DNA from: Bugula neritina
Lineage: Eukaryota; Bryozoa; Gymnolaemata; Cheilostomatida; Bugulidae
Length of the DNA: 64,000 bases
Direction: 5' to 3'
Assembly: GCA_964035545.1 (NCBI GenBank)
Contig: OZ037770.1
Span: 6,696,229-6,760,228 of the forward strand
Within the stretch, counting starts at the first letter, position 1, and each line of letters opens with the position of its first letter. Under the pieces are notes generated by a model, which ran no database searches, was not told where the DNA came from, and saw nothing but the letters and a program-made list of their open reading frames with translations. Position numbers and translations under genes: made by a program. Below, in pieces: positions 13,424 through 22,857 of this stretch.

Positions 13424-14748
13424 TACGAGGGTGGTTCAAAAAGTAACGCCTGTTGTGTAAGATCAGAGAATTATTTTCTGAATACTTAAACTATATATCA
13501 AAATGATCAGCAACAACTTAGGAACACACTTTATTTCTCAATATAGTCTCCTCCATTGTCCACAGCTGCTGTCCATCGTTGTATGAGAGCATGTATTCCT
13601 GCCCCGTAAAAGGAGGATGGTTGTGAGCCCAGCCAAGACCGTACAGCCGTTTTAACTTCTTCGTCAGTAGAGAATCGCTGACCTCTAAGTCCTTCCTTCA
13701 TCGGACCAAACAAATGAAAGTCTGATGGAGCCAAGTCAGGGCTGTATGGTGGATGAGGCAATGTGGTCCACTCATGACGGGTGATTTCCTCTCTTGTTCT
13801 CAAACTTGTGTGGGGACGGGCATTGTCGTGCTGAAGAAGCACGTTAGCTACGTTGACATTTGGTGTGCAACGCTTAAGTCTGGTTTTTAACTTCCTTAGA
13901 GTCTCAATGTAGGCTTCAGAATTTATGGTAGTGCCTTTGGCCATAAAGTCAATCAGTATCACACAAAAACAGTAGCAAAACACAGTAGCCATCACCTTGC
14001 CAGCGGATGGCTGAGATTTGAATTTCTTCTTTCTGGGTGAGTCTGCATGTCGCCATTCCATTGACCTTCTTTTGCTTTCTGGCTCATAATGATAAACCCC
14101 AGTTTCGCCACCAGTGATAATCCTTTGCAAAAATGTCTCATCTTCTGCATGCATGCTGAGAAGCTCAGTTGATGCCTCAACTCTTTGCTGCTTCATGGTG
14201 TCTGTAAGCTGCCGTGGGACCCACTTTGCACAGACCTTGCTGTAGCCAAGGTTACTGACTAAAGTGTCTGTACTGCCTCTACTGATCTCAGTGATTGTGA
14301 TTCTTCTGTTTTGTTTAATCAACTCATCAGTGCGTTTCAAGTTGATGTCTGACACTGCATGAGCAGGCCTTCCACTTCTTGGCTGGTCAACCAACAGAGC
14401 TTCACCTTTAGCAGAGTCACTGCCTTTAATCCTCCTTACCCATCTTCTCACATTGCTCACATCAAGAGTGTTATCTCCATAAACATTTTTTAATCTGTTG
14501 TGAATGGCTGCAGCACTTTTTTCCTCCAAAGCCAAAAATTCTATCACTGCTCTTTGCTTTTTACACACATCAGCATGGGTAGCCATTTTAAAAATAGAAT
14601 TCTGGGAATAAAAGAGGAAACAACTCTAAATTTTTGGTCACAAATAAGTAAAACAATATCAAAATATGTACTTGAAATATGAAACAAATGAACCTAAAAC
14701 TGTATAATTTATAGCTTAACAGGCATTACTTTTTGAACCACCCTCGTA
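13424..14748 (-). mobile_element. Full-length mariner element with TA duplication
   Basis: The element spans 13426-14746 (1321 bp). Terminal inverted repeats begin CGAGGGTGGTTCAAAAAGTA on each side, differing further in at AACGCCTGTT against ATGCCTGTT. TA flanks both ends (13424-13425 and 14747-14748). The host repeat reads GTGAAATTATACA before it and CTTGTAACTTG after it, matching the uninterrupted site in the first duplicate. The single gene inside runs on the minus strand. Length, repeats and TA target are typical of mariner (DD34D) elements. Confidence 0.95.
13531..14586 (-). CDS. Mariner transposase, full-length but first catalytic Asp replaced
   Basis: This 351-residue frame has the usual mariner transposase length. 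Residues 10-75 form the N-terminal helix-turn-helix region (ending QPRSGRPA). WVPRQLTD (122-129) matches the linker motif WVPHELT. The catalytic part follows: TGGETGVYHY at 158-167, LQHDNARPH at 251-259 and PPYSPDLAPSDF at 279-290. D254 and D289 are 34 residues apart, as in the DD34D triad. The first Asp of the family's TGDE motif is Gly here (G160) and the next Trp is also Gly (G163). Cut-and-paste activity is therefore expected to be lost although the frame is open. DNA binding may persist. It lies within its own inverted repeats, 105 bp from the left end. Confidence 0.93.
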   Translation of the reverse strand: MATHADVCKKQRAVIEFLALEEKSAAAIHNRLKNVYGDNTLDVSNVRRWVRRIKGSDSAKGEALLVDQPRSGRPAHAVSDINLKRTDELIKQNRRITITEISRGSTDTLVSNLGYSKVCAKWVPRQLTDTMKQQRVEASTELLSMHAEDETFLQRIITGGETGVYHYEPESKRRSMEWRHADSPRKKKFKSQPSAGKVMATVFCYCFCVILIDFMAKGTTINSEAYIETLRKLKTRLKRCTPNVNVANVLLQHDNARPHTSLRTREEITRHEWTTLPHPPYSPDLAPSDFHLFGPMKEGLRGQRFSTDEEVKTAVRSWLGSQPSSFYGAGIHALIQRWTAAVDNGGDYIEK

Positions 14749-14938
14749 CTTGTAACTTGCATGTAAAAGCATGATTTAATCGAATAACACAATAACATAA
14801 AGGCCTATTTAATATTTATGCAATAAAACATAAAATATGATACAATCAAAGATAGAAAAACAATTTTTTTTAGTTTTGTATAAAGATGTTTCCAAGTCAC
14901 AGCAAATTAAAACTATAAGATTACAAAAACATATTTGC

Positions 14939-16198
14939 TTATGCAATGTCAGCAAACTGCTGAATAATTTGAATTTCATCATCGCTCATAATACCATGCA
15001 AATAATTGCTAATATGCAATGGCTTATCAAAGTCTTGATGCCCTGAACATTTGATATGAACGTATACATTCTGCAAAGTCTTGCTAACAGTTAAAGTACG
15101 ACTAACTGGATCAATGTATTTTCGGTAGGTCTTCGTTGATGCTACAATACGATCCGTTGGCATAAATGCCACTCTACATGCATAGCAAATTTTTATTCGA
15201 TTGTTTTCTCTTGAAAGATGGAAAACTACAGAGTTGTTGTGTGAAAGATCATTTGCACAGAATCGTTTATCAATACTTGCGAGTTTTCTAATTCGCTTCA
15301 TTTCATTTTTTTTCTTTCTTGGCCTAGACGACAACCAGCAGTGACTGTTGAGAGTTAAATATCATTGTAGTTTGAAGTTGCTGTTTCTGGAGGACAATAA
15401 TGGTCTAAAATATTGTTTATGCTTAATAAATTCTTTTCAGTTTGTGAGCTGTACCACTTAACCTTCTCAATTTTCAAATGCGAATACTGAGCTTTAACTA
15501 TGAGTATTCCTTCAGACAAAATCGCTCGTTTGCAGTTGTTATGTTGTATAGTGCATTTCTCTTCCCATGATGTTATGATGTCTTTTAAAATAGATTTTCT
15601 GTTTAAATTAATCTTAAGCAACCGATTTATTGACTCATTAGCATTATTATAAAAGAAATTTTTGTTTCAAGCCTGCCGCTTCTCGTTTTGAGGCTAATAG
15701 ACATTCAACGAAAGTTTGGCGTTGATACCTTCAAAACCAGCTAAAAATATCTGCATGAGCTGCATCCCATTTATGTTTAACTTCTTGAAAGTGCTCATCA
15801 AACTCATGCTCCTCGAAACAACTCGCTAAGTCTAAAAACATGTCATTCCCCAAATCATTTATGGTGGCTTTTGGCAAACCTTGACCAGTCAAATAGCTGA
15901 TAATATTATTTTCAACATGTCTTTTACAAACCATGTGTAAAACATCAGTCATGTGTATATTGAAGGCTTTAAAAAGTTCAACCTGCCTGTCAGTCCCAAT
16001 AAATTTAATATTTTTTAATTTGTCGTTTTCGTTAATTAAGTCGGACGCAAATAATTTATAAGCAGCTAAATTATGTTCAGTGTGTATAAATGTAGGCCCA
16101 ATTAGTGTGGGGTCCACTATTGAGTTTTTGTGAATAAGCATAGGGTGTCGGAAAGTGGTCGGTGTTACATAATATTTACCTATGTTATAGGTCATATC
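14939..16198 (-). pseudogene. MULE-type transposase remnant
   Basis: Three minus-strand frames read in order form a broken Mutator-like transposase. The first (from 16198) contains GIDMTYNIGKYYVTPTTFRH, IGPTFIHTEHN and FIGTDRQVELFKAF, followed by HMVCKRHVENN. The Asp in GIDMTYN and the Asp in GTD fit the two conserved Asp of the MULE core. After a break, 15355-15621 and 14939-15334 carry a basic C-terminal part with a CYAC...H-x-KC arrangement that may be a metal-binding tail. Stops and frameshifts separate the pieces. It lies beside the mariner-bearing duplication. The family call is from resemblance to metazoan MULE-like proteins. Confidence 0.6.
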
Positions 16199-16223
16199 AA
16201 TCCCTAGAATTCGGGGTGACTAC

Positions 16224-16545
16224 TTAGTGCAAAATGCTTCCATTGCTTGTAACTGGAATCCTGAAGCTAATATAATAGCCAACTTGCATTTTTTGACATA
16301 TGCACAGCAACAATTGGTGAGGATGATTCATTTTTTGCTGATAGAACCCATTCCAGCTCTCCTTTTGATGATTTTTCTTTAAAAGTTCTTTTGGTGTTAT
16401 AAACTTGTGATATATTTCGAGGAACAGCAGATTCATTGCGACGGTCAAATCTTTTCAAAGTGATAGCTAAGATTTTTGGAAGCTTTGTAAACTGAGACAG
16501 TTGTACAGTTGTATCCAAACAACCACAGCTGAAATATAGTAACAT
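16224..16545 (-). pseudogene. Fragment with a ubiquitin-hydrolase-like motif
   Basis: A 92-residue minus-strand frame contains FTKLPKILAITLKRFDRR, which resembles the LPxxLxxxLKRF box of USP/UCH deubiquitinases, and later VAVHMSKNASW, roughly where those enzymes have VVVHxG. No catalytic Cys box or GHY box is visible. It ends just upstream of the MULE frame, so it could be the N-terminal part of the same mobile gene, a captured fragment, or chance. The motif is short. Confidence 0.25.
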
Positions 16546-17199
16546 GTGTAATTACTCATTAGTTAGAAATTCACAAAAATATGGTCCAAAATATGTAACC
16601 ATAAAATGCACACAATACCCTTCACAAACATAGCCATCTAGTTTCTTGGAGATGAAATGATCCCGCAGGGCTCCCTGCAGTGTGACCTCACTGTAACAAA
16701 TAAAACAAAATAGCTATTACAAAAACATGAAGATAAAAGCATAAGTGTTTACTGTGCATTCTAACTTTTACTTTAGGAATTGCAAACTATACATAAGCAA
16801 CAAATGTGTTCAAGCAATGTAAATTTTACCAAACCTTTTGCATCACATGTTATACATTTCCATAATTTCCATAAATGCTGCTCATTATTCATAAAATAAG
16901 GTAAAACCTCTAAAATAAAATGTGGGTATAGCAAAAGCCTTAATTGGTGGCCTCTCTTGATTATAATGTCAATTATACATTTGGTTTTTGATGATATTAT
17001 GCATACAATTTGATATTGAATTAATATCTACTATGATGGTATGGGTGTAATCATGAATGTATTCTCAAATCTTATTTTTATCGGCTGTTTTTGATCGAAA
17101 TGTTTTATCTTTTTTCGCAATCTCATAGCTGAAACAGGAGCATTGAACTTAGCAAAGCAGTCTCGGTTTATCAACAGGCTTACCTGTTCAATTGTAGTT
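16546..17199. other. Non-coding stretch
   Basis: AT-rich, with no domain-bearing frame. GT and AG sites occur but do not join convincing exons. Confidence 0.45.
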
Positions 17200-17720
17200 T
17201 TGTTTTCTATATCTGCAACATCTGTAATTATTGCATTAATTTTGCAATTCTCTTATCTGATGACTTATCTGCACTAAAATTTTGGCTTCTTCCATGTTCC
17301 TTTTTAGTAATTCAATTTTTTTTCCTATTTTCTTGTGCATTGTTTTTCAATATTTTTTCACCATTTTTCAATCTTGTTAATCTGATTCACCACTCCAAAA
17401 TTAATAAATTGTGTGAGTTATTTGAGTTCTTTACACAGTCTAAACAGTGCCAACGTACTCTTTTGCTGACCATCTTGGTTATTGTTATTTCATTAGGGAG
17501 TAGATCCTACCAAGGATCATGGAACCATTTGTTACAGGAAACATGTGACCAACTTACTTGTGACTTTAATTTGCTTATTGTTCCTTCCCTGTAGTGTTCA
17601 CCCGGTTTCACCACAGGTAGCAAATTTTCCTCTGGCTTTTGTTTTGGTCCTCAGTGCCAGCTTTTGGTTTTGCCAGGTGTAGGTTGAAATAAAACTGAAT
17701 CTGGCATCATTTTTTCCAAT
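17200..17720 (-). pseudogene. PHD-finger/coiled-coil fragment, probably from a retrotransposon ORF1
   Basis: Read on the minus strand, about 17560-17430 gives SWSHVSCNKWFHDP, a stop, then LLPNEITITKMVSKRVRW and HCLDCVKN. The C-x2-WFH followed by W-x-C-x2-C spacing is the second half of a PHD zinc finger. A Lys/Asn-rich, partly helical stretch follows with more stops. PHD plus coiled coil is a common layout for the first ORF of CR1-like non-LTR elements, which is the likeliest source. There are too many stops for a host gene. Confidence 0.4.
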
Positions 17721-18372
17721 TCACTAGAGTTTTTAACAAAGGCAACATTGATTATTTCTTTCGATGGCGATTGATTATCAATAAATTGTTGTCCAAATTA
17801 TCTTGTTGTCGCTAGTTGTAGTAATTACTATTATATAAACAATATGAATACATCAAAATATGTTCAGCAATGTATTCCAATGAGAGGCAGTCCTTCATTT
17901 TTATGATAATGTTGATCCCATATTGGCATAAATATTTAAATTATAATTTCCGCTTCATAATGCCATGGCACCAAAAGTTTGATATAATATATATTCTATA
18001 TACTCCTCCCACTTGTGTCATCACCTACCGCCATCTCCCATATTGGAAGTGCTAGTAAGCAGCTAATAAGTGAACAAGTGAACATAACAAAGCAAGGATT
18101 TAATTACATTACGATATAAGTGATAGGATTTTCTGTTTGCAAACTAAGACATGCCATGAATCCTCGTATTAGCAATTTTTCGGCAGAAAGTTGGGGTTTT
18201 CCTACGGTAAAAGCTAAGATGAATAACTTTGCACATACTGACCCACCACCCTCTGCAATGTCAAACTCACCTATCAGCTAATACCACATCCTACTTAAGA
18301 GTTTATCTAAAAAGTCTGTGTTCTGCTAAGTATTTGTATCAACCCCTCTCTCCACTCCGTTTGAAATGTATG
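17721..18372. other. Non-coding stretch
   Basis: No gene recognised. Plus-strand frames of 61-66 codons (17870-18055 and 18229-18429) have no family resemblance. Confidence 0.4.
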
Positions 18373-18960
18373 AAATCACGATCGGTAAAAAGATTCCAAT
18401 CAGGTACTTCACAGTGTTATTATCTTTAGAAGTATACCACGTTAAAGCTCAGCTTGCAAGTTGAATAGCCTTTCAAAATACACCTCAAAACCGTCAATTA
18501 TCACTGCTACATTAGTTTTAAAGTGTTCCCAAATGCCATCCCTTTATGGCCACACTATTAGACATTTTTAATTTCGTTTGCAAAACATCCACATTTGTAT
18601 ACACCTTCAAAATTGTTAATGGCACCGCACTATAGCAGTATCCCAGGAATGGGCCTTGAAAATTAAGGCGCAGTCATAGCAATACAACTGTCATCTGCTG
18701 AAACTTTTTCTGTGCACTGCAGTCTGACACTGTCAGTTTGTTAGCAACAAAGTTGAATACTGACATCAGCGTAAGAAAGTTTGGCAGTCCAGTAAAATAC
18801 TTAACTTTATCGTCCTTATGACTGAAGGTATCTTGCGTAATGATTAAGTCGCCGAATATCCTTCAGCGCTTTACTGTGTGTAAGTCCTCAATAGTCCTGA
18901 TCATGTCATCGGTTAAATCAGTTTTTACCAATTTTGCTAGAGCCTCTCAGCACTACCTTG
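18373..18960 (-). pseudogene. DDE_Tnp_4 (ISL2EU/PIF-like) transposase pseudogene
   Basis: Minus-strand reading in changing frames gives KYFTGLPNFLTLMSVFNFV, a helical segment with SAQKKFQQMTVVLL and LRLNFQ, then GFEVYFER, FNLQAE and SKDNNTVKYLIGIF. This order matches transposases of the DDE_Tnp_4 family: the F-TGLP-F-x-L start, the DxFEIxxERP block and the YKxHNTxKxLIG block. Several stops and frameshifts interrupt it and one catalytic Asp region is lost. A block just upstream (19031-19505) recurs at 26127-26592, so the family has at least two broken copies nearby. Confidence 0.6.
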
Positions 18961-19030
18961 CTGTTCCTCACTGCTCCTGAATTGTTTCTCACATTCTAGA
19001 TGGTATTTCTGTTTATTTATCGGTACTCTT

Positions 19031-19505
19031 TTTCAGCTTCTAGATTATTGGTTAAACTACAAAGCATAATGTTATCCAGTCAGATAGTTGTAACGACAAA
19101 CTTGCAAATTGTAATTGTAGTTATACTTCTGGCAAATCCAGCACAGGTCTGATTTGTACTTCAATACTACGATGGTGGGCAGGACAGCTTTCCGCTTTCC
19201 ACACACACGTCACGAACGAACAGTTTTACCAGCTGCATGGCAACTATCGGAGTAGTCTATGTAAATAGACTTCACAATTAGATGAGAAAACAAAACCTGA
19301 ACATTAGTTTTAGGGAAGCCTAGGAAATGAACCCTCGGTATGGCTACTATGTTCCATTCATACCACAGCAAAAAAAGATAAATATGTTCACTGTTTTTGG
19401 TACACATCCGGGAAGAGCTAAGGCATGTATGCTGGTTACAGACTTGACAAAGTCAAAGATAAGATTCTGCTTCCTCAAATCTGATTGCTTTGTTGTTACG
19501 CCCTT
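19031..19505. repeat. Dispersed repeat, copy 1
   Basis: This block reappears at 26127-26592 in the same orientation. Shared words are TTTTCAGCTTC, GTAATTG(T/C)AGTTAT, CTGGCAAATC(C/A)AGCACAG, CACGAACGAAC, GTAAATAGACTTCA and GATTGCTTTGTTGTTAC. No coding frame survives in either. Copy 1 abuts a DDE_Tnp_4 pseudogene, so this may be another part of that element. Confidence 0.8.
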
Positions 19506-19559
19506 TTTCTAATTTATGTGATGTGGTACAACACTATTTTCCTCGTATTTCTTCGTCAA

Positions 19560-20290
19560 TGTTAAAAGAGTGTTACCAAACACATTAGCAGAATGCATTT
19601 CTGCAAATTGCTAATCCTACAAGCAAGTGTTCTTGAACCTAATTGTTGATAGCCTTGGAGCGATGGCAAGGGGCATTTTTGTCCTAGAAAATCCAACTGC
19701 TACCATCATACATCTTTTGTGCTGTTGGCAGGAGTTTTTCTTCTAGCATTTTTTGGTACAATTTACTATTAACATTGCTTTCCTGAAACTTGATTCTGCC
19801 AATGCCGTTTGCTGACATGCATCCCCATACCATGACACTGGCAGGATTTTTGGTTGGGATAGTCTTTGATAAATTATTCACTGGGTCTTCTTGTAACCCA
19901 GTTGTTGCCTCGGTGACACTATATCTATGGAGTTCTCATCACTAAATTTAACATTGTGCCAAACTTCTACTGCCCAATGTTGATGATTCCTGGTCCATTT
20001 CAACCTTTTTCAACTGTGTACAAAAATCATCAGCACCTTTCCGGCACGTCTCCTGTGTAGGCCACTCTCATTTAACCTTCTTGCCACAGTCTTTCTGCTA
20101 ACCTTGACACCTGAAGAATACTCCCACTGCTTTGCCAATTCTAAACAGAACAGGTAGTGGTAAGCTCGTCCGAGCTTGCATGGAGTTTTCTTTTCACTGT
20201 TTCCAGCTCTCAGATCTTTAACTGATGCAGTTTCCTTCCAGTTGTTAAAGATGTTGTGAACAGTAGACTTTGGAATTTTCAATTTATTAC
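19560..20290 (-). pseudogene. Tc1-like transposase pseudogene
   Basis: Two minus-strand frames are parts of one Tc1 transposase. 20010-20282 holds the paired-like helix-turn-helix region, with IPKSTVHNIFNNWKETASV and later SRKTVARRLNESGLHRRR. 19684-19881 holds the catalytic region, with PASVMVWGCMSANGIGRIKF, then LLPTAQKMYDGSSWIF. An in-frame TAG follows, and beyond it DKNAPCHRSKAI corresponds to the QQDNAPCH motif with the second catalytic Asp. The stop, a frame change between the halves and decay after CHRS show it is dead. No terminal repeats found. Confidence 0.85.
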
Positions 20291-20749
20291 AAATTTTTCC
20301 GTCAAATTATTGTTGTATAAGAGCACAACAAAAACTTGTTTTCAAGTGTTGCTATATTAAGAAACATTGATTTTTCTAAATGCATACAGTCAAGTCACCA
20401 ATTTCAAAAAGGAGTAAATAATTGTACAGTAAAAGACTTTATGCTTGACGTTATGTTCTGTGTGAAGTCTATAAACCATTTAGAGTATATTGTTAGTTTA
20501 GATATGTATGCTAATCTTTCAACTAATCCCTGAACAAGGAGATTTTAACCCTCTGGACTAAATTTGTCTTTCAATGGATAATGTATTTTAGATGAACTGG
20601 AGATTGGATTAGTTGTTTGAAATTAATTTAAACAGGTTCCTGGTCGTCTAAGGAATTTTTTGATATATATACTTGCGCAAGTCGACTGGGAGAAAGTTGA
20701 GATAATGGCTAACTTAAGACTATTGTTGAAATTTTAGGAAATTCATTAA
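20291..20749. other. Non-coding stretch
   Basis: Nothing recognised. A 65-codon plus-strand frame at 20336-20533 has no similarity I know. Confidence 0.4.
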
Positions 20750-21060
20750 TATGTCTCAACTATTTTGACCATCAGTGTAACAACAAATATGTCTCATATA
20801 ATGCTTTGCTTGTTGCTTTAATTATTCCTATGACTGGATTTTCCCCATCTATAATGAAAATCTATTGGTGTTAGACAAGCACATTTTGCTAAGTTGTGTA
20901 ACGTTACACTAGTTTTATATTAGACATGATAGCAAATCTCGCAAGTGTCGGTTTTAGTTATTGCTGGCGAACCAACTTTAATAAATGATTAAAATTTTCA
21001 ACTGACTTTCAGAAGTATTGCAAAGGTTTGTCATTGTCTCTTTTCAGCTCCTGTGCTAGG
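20750..21060 (-). pseudogene. Possible PIF/Harbinger transposase N-terminal fragment
   Basis: Minus-strand reading, with stops, gives VENFNHLLKLV, then LARFAIM and GIIKATSKALYETYL. This resembles the F-xx-LL...R...IG...T...I...C-xx-L helical region that precedes the catalytic domain in PIF/Harbinger transposases. It lies downstream, on that strand, of a DGKH catalytic fragment (21302-21425), so the parts are in the wrong order. Weak evidence. Confidence 0.3.
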
Positions 21061-21301
21061 TTGTTGCACAACCCCAGCACATCTCGTTGCCTATTTATAG
21101 AGTAGACCCAGTAGATTTTTTTCTGTGTTCTTTTCTGCATATCAATAATAACTGTTTTTGTAGCAACAATATTCCGATTTTTGGCGGTGTTTTTATTTTT
21201 AGTAATTGAAATATCAGTGATGCCTTCTTCAATGTCTGAAAACTCGTCGACTAGTTCTCATAGTTAGCAATACTGGTCGAGTTGTTCAACATCTATCATA
21301 A

Positions 21302-21425
21302 CTAACTTGTATCTGCGGCAACAACTGCCATCAAAACTATACTGCCATATTTGTAATTGTGGTAAAATCTACTTGAATTTAGTTTCCTTCTTCTTACATG
21401 TTTTCCATCCACACTACTAAAAAGT
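21302..21425 (-). pseudogene. PIF/Harbinger transposase fragment with the DGKH motif
   Basis: The minus-strand segment [12 protein letters not shown], then [19 protein letters not shown], matches the first catalytic block of Harbinger transposases: (A/V)DGKH followed by YYNYKGYFSIVLLAVVDAD. It is fused in frame to an unrelated reverse transcriptase fragment that ends near 21430, so the 142-residue open frame covering both is a chimaera of two broken elements. Confidence 0.65.
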
Positions 21426-21429
21426 TGAT

Positions 21430-21890
21430 AATTTTTTTTATTTGCTTTGATAGTTGTTTTTAATCCATTTCCAGAAAATAATTTGCAAACATCCTTTTTC
21501 ATGTTCTCTATTTCTTTTGGTGTTCTTTCGGAGACTCTTAAGCTATCATTCCTGTACAGGCCAAAGCTTTTGCCATGTTTTTGTGTTGTTAAGCTTGAAA
21601 TGTACGCCCTAACTAGTTCGCATGTTTCTGCGCCATCGTACCCTTCCATTGTCACGTCAAAAGAGGTTGTAGTTGTGTTTCCCCCATGCATTTCCAGAGT
21701 TGAAGAGTAGCGACTTTTTGGCATATACAATTATTATTTCTGTTTCATCTTTGCTGACTGTGTCAAATTTCGATGCAAAAGTTAAAGCGTTTTCAAGTAG
21801 GTTTTGTGAAATTGAAGGGTAAAAGTCTATGACGTCTATCAATTTAGAATGATATTTCACTTCATAATTTGTAATCTCATTTTTTAACAT
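21430..21890 (-). pseudogene. Reverse transcriptase fragment with a mutated active site
   Basis: From 21890 the minus strand reads [33 protein letters not shown], then after a frame change [20 protein letters not shown] and FGLYRNDSL. This follows the core of a reverse transcriptase family common in invertebrate genomes, with DFYPSI as block A and G-LYRDD as block C. Here the catalytic YxDD-type box reads YRND, so one of the two metal-binding Asp is Asn. The 3' side switches to Harbinger sequence and the 5' side is cut at a MULE. I did not settle the element class. Confidence 0.6.
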
Positions 21891-21896
21891 TTACCT

Positions 21897-22857
21897 AGTG
21901 TTGGGAAAAACGATTGCAAGGTTTGACAGCAGGCCACTCTCGTAGTCAGTCATGATTGGGGGACAGGTTGTGTTGTGCCATCTCTCTCAGCAGTGTTTCA
22001 AGTGTCCTGTGGTAGGTGTCATGATTTTTGTCTGGTAGTTAGCAGAAAGCCAGTGGCACAAAATGGTCTCTGAAATAACATCAAAATAAAATGAAATTAT
22101 ATTGAAAAATTCTAAAAACCACATTATATGTATTGACGTAAGTAGATATGGAGAGTAATTCACCCCAATAAGTGTTCACCTATCTATTCCGTGGATAGTG
22201 AGCAAACAGCCTTGGAGCTGCTTTGAAAGCACCGTTCATAAAGTGGATTGAAGACTGCTCAAGTAGCTGGAGATTGGCATCAGTAGTCAGGATGATGATC
22301 GAGTCAGCCAGATCGAGTTGTTGACCACTGGCCATCCAAGTTGATCTCTTCAAAGGTAGTTATTACTGGAGGTATCTTGGCTCTCTTGGCGCGGTACATC
22401 TGAGTGCGACATTCATGGAAATCAGAAATCATCATGCCATTTGCATTTTCTGGAGCCTTGTGGCTGGTGACAATATCTTTGTAAACCTGCAAAAGACACA
22501 GTAATAACAATAATGATTTATTTCAAAAAAATGCAAGGCTAATTGTTCTGCATTTGAAAACATGAATACTTACTTAACACAGTGGCTGTAGCAATTCCTG
22601 TAAAGCAAGCTCACGCACCTGGGATTTGATCTTGAGAGAAAGAATTTCCTCCTCATGTGGCAATGCTCTACAAAGTGAATAACATGAGCGTGGTCCCCAA
22701 CCTGGGAGCCAGGCTCTGTGTGCACACGGCCAGGGCAGTCAACCTCCACACATCTCCAATGCTGTTTTGATGAATGAATGCCATCTTTCTTATGCCAGTA
22801 ACCTCTGTATATAAGGTTGAGTCCTCGGCCCTTTTTGATGACTGTTGTTTGTTCCAT
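21897..22857 (-). pseudogene. FLYWCH-MULE transposase, truncated
   Basis: The minus strand starts with a FLYWCH zinc finger (22857-22570): GLNLIYRGYWHKKDG, HWRCVEVDCPGRVHT and HFVEHCH. About 22510-22310 reads YRAKRAKIPPVITTFEEIN, the linker of these proteins. The MULE core follows in other frames: LLEQSSIHFMNGAFKAAPRL, VPLAFC, LPDKNHDTYHRTLETLL and MTDYESGL. The usual first catalytic Asp in the MDGTFK-like motif is Asn (FMNGAF). DYE keeps the second Asp. A donor-like GTAAGT and a TTTTGCAG between 22573 and 22488 may mark an intron, but its phase does not fit. Sequence switches to the reverse transcriptase fragment at 21890. Confidence 0.7.

Larger units (their letters stand above)
12757..14880. 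repeat. Diverged tandem duplication, copy 2 (holds the mariner)
   Basis: This is the second copy of the 11788-12600 block, in the same orientation, split by a mariner at 13426-14746. Without the transposon it is about 800 bp, close to copy 1. Substitutions and small indels between copies show the duplication is old. The mariner inserted afterwards, since only this copy has it. Confidence 0.8.
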
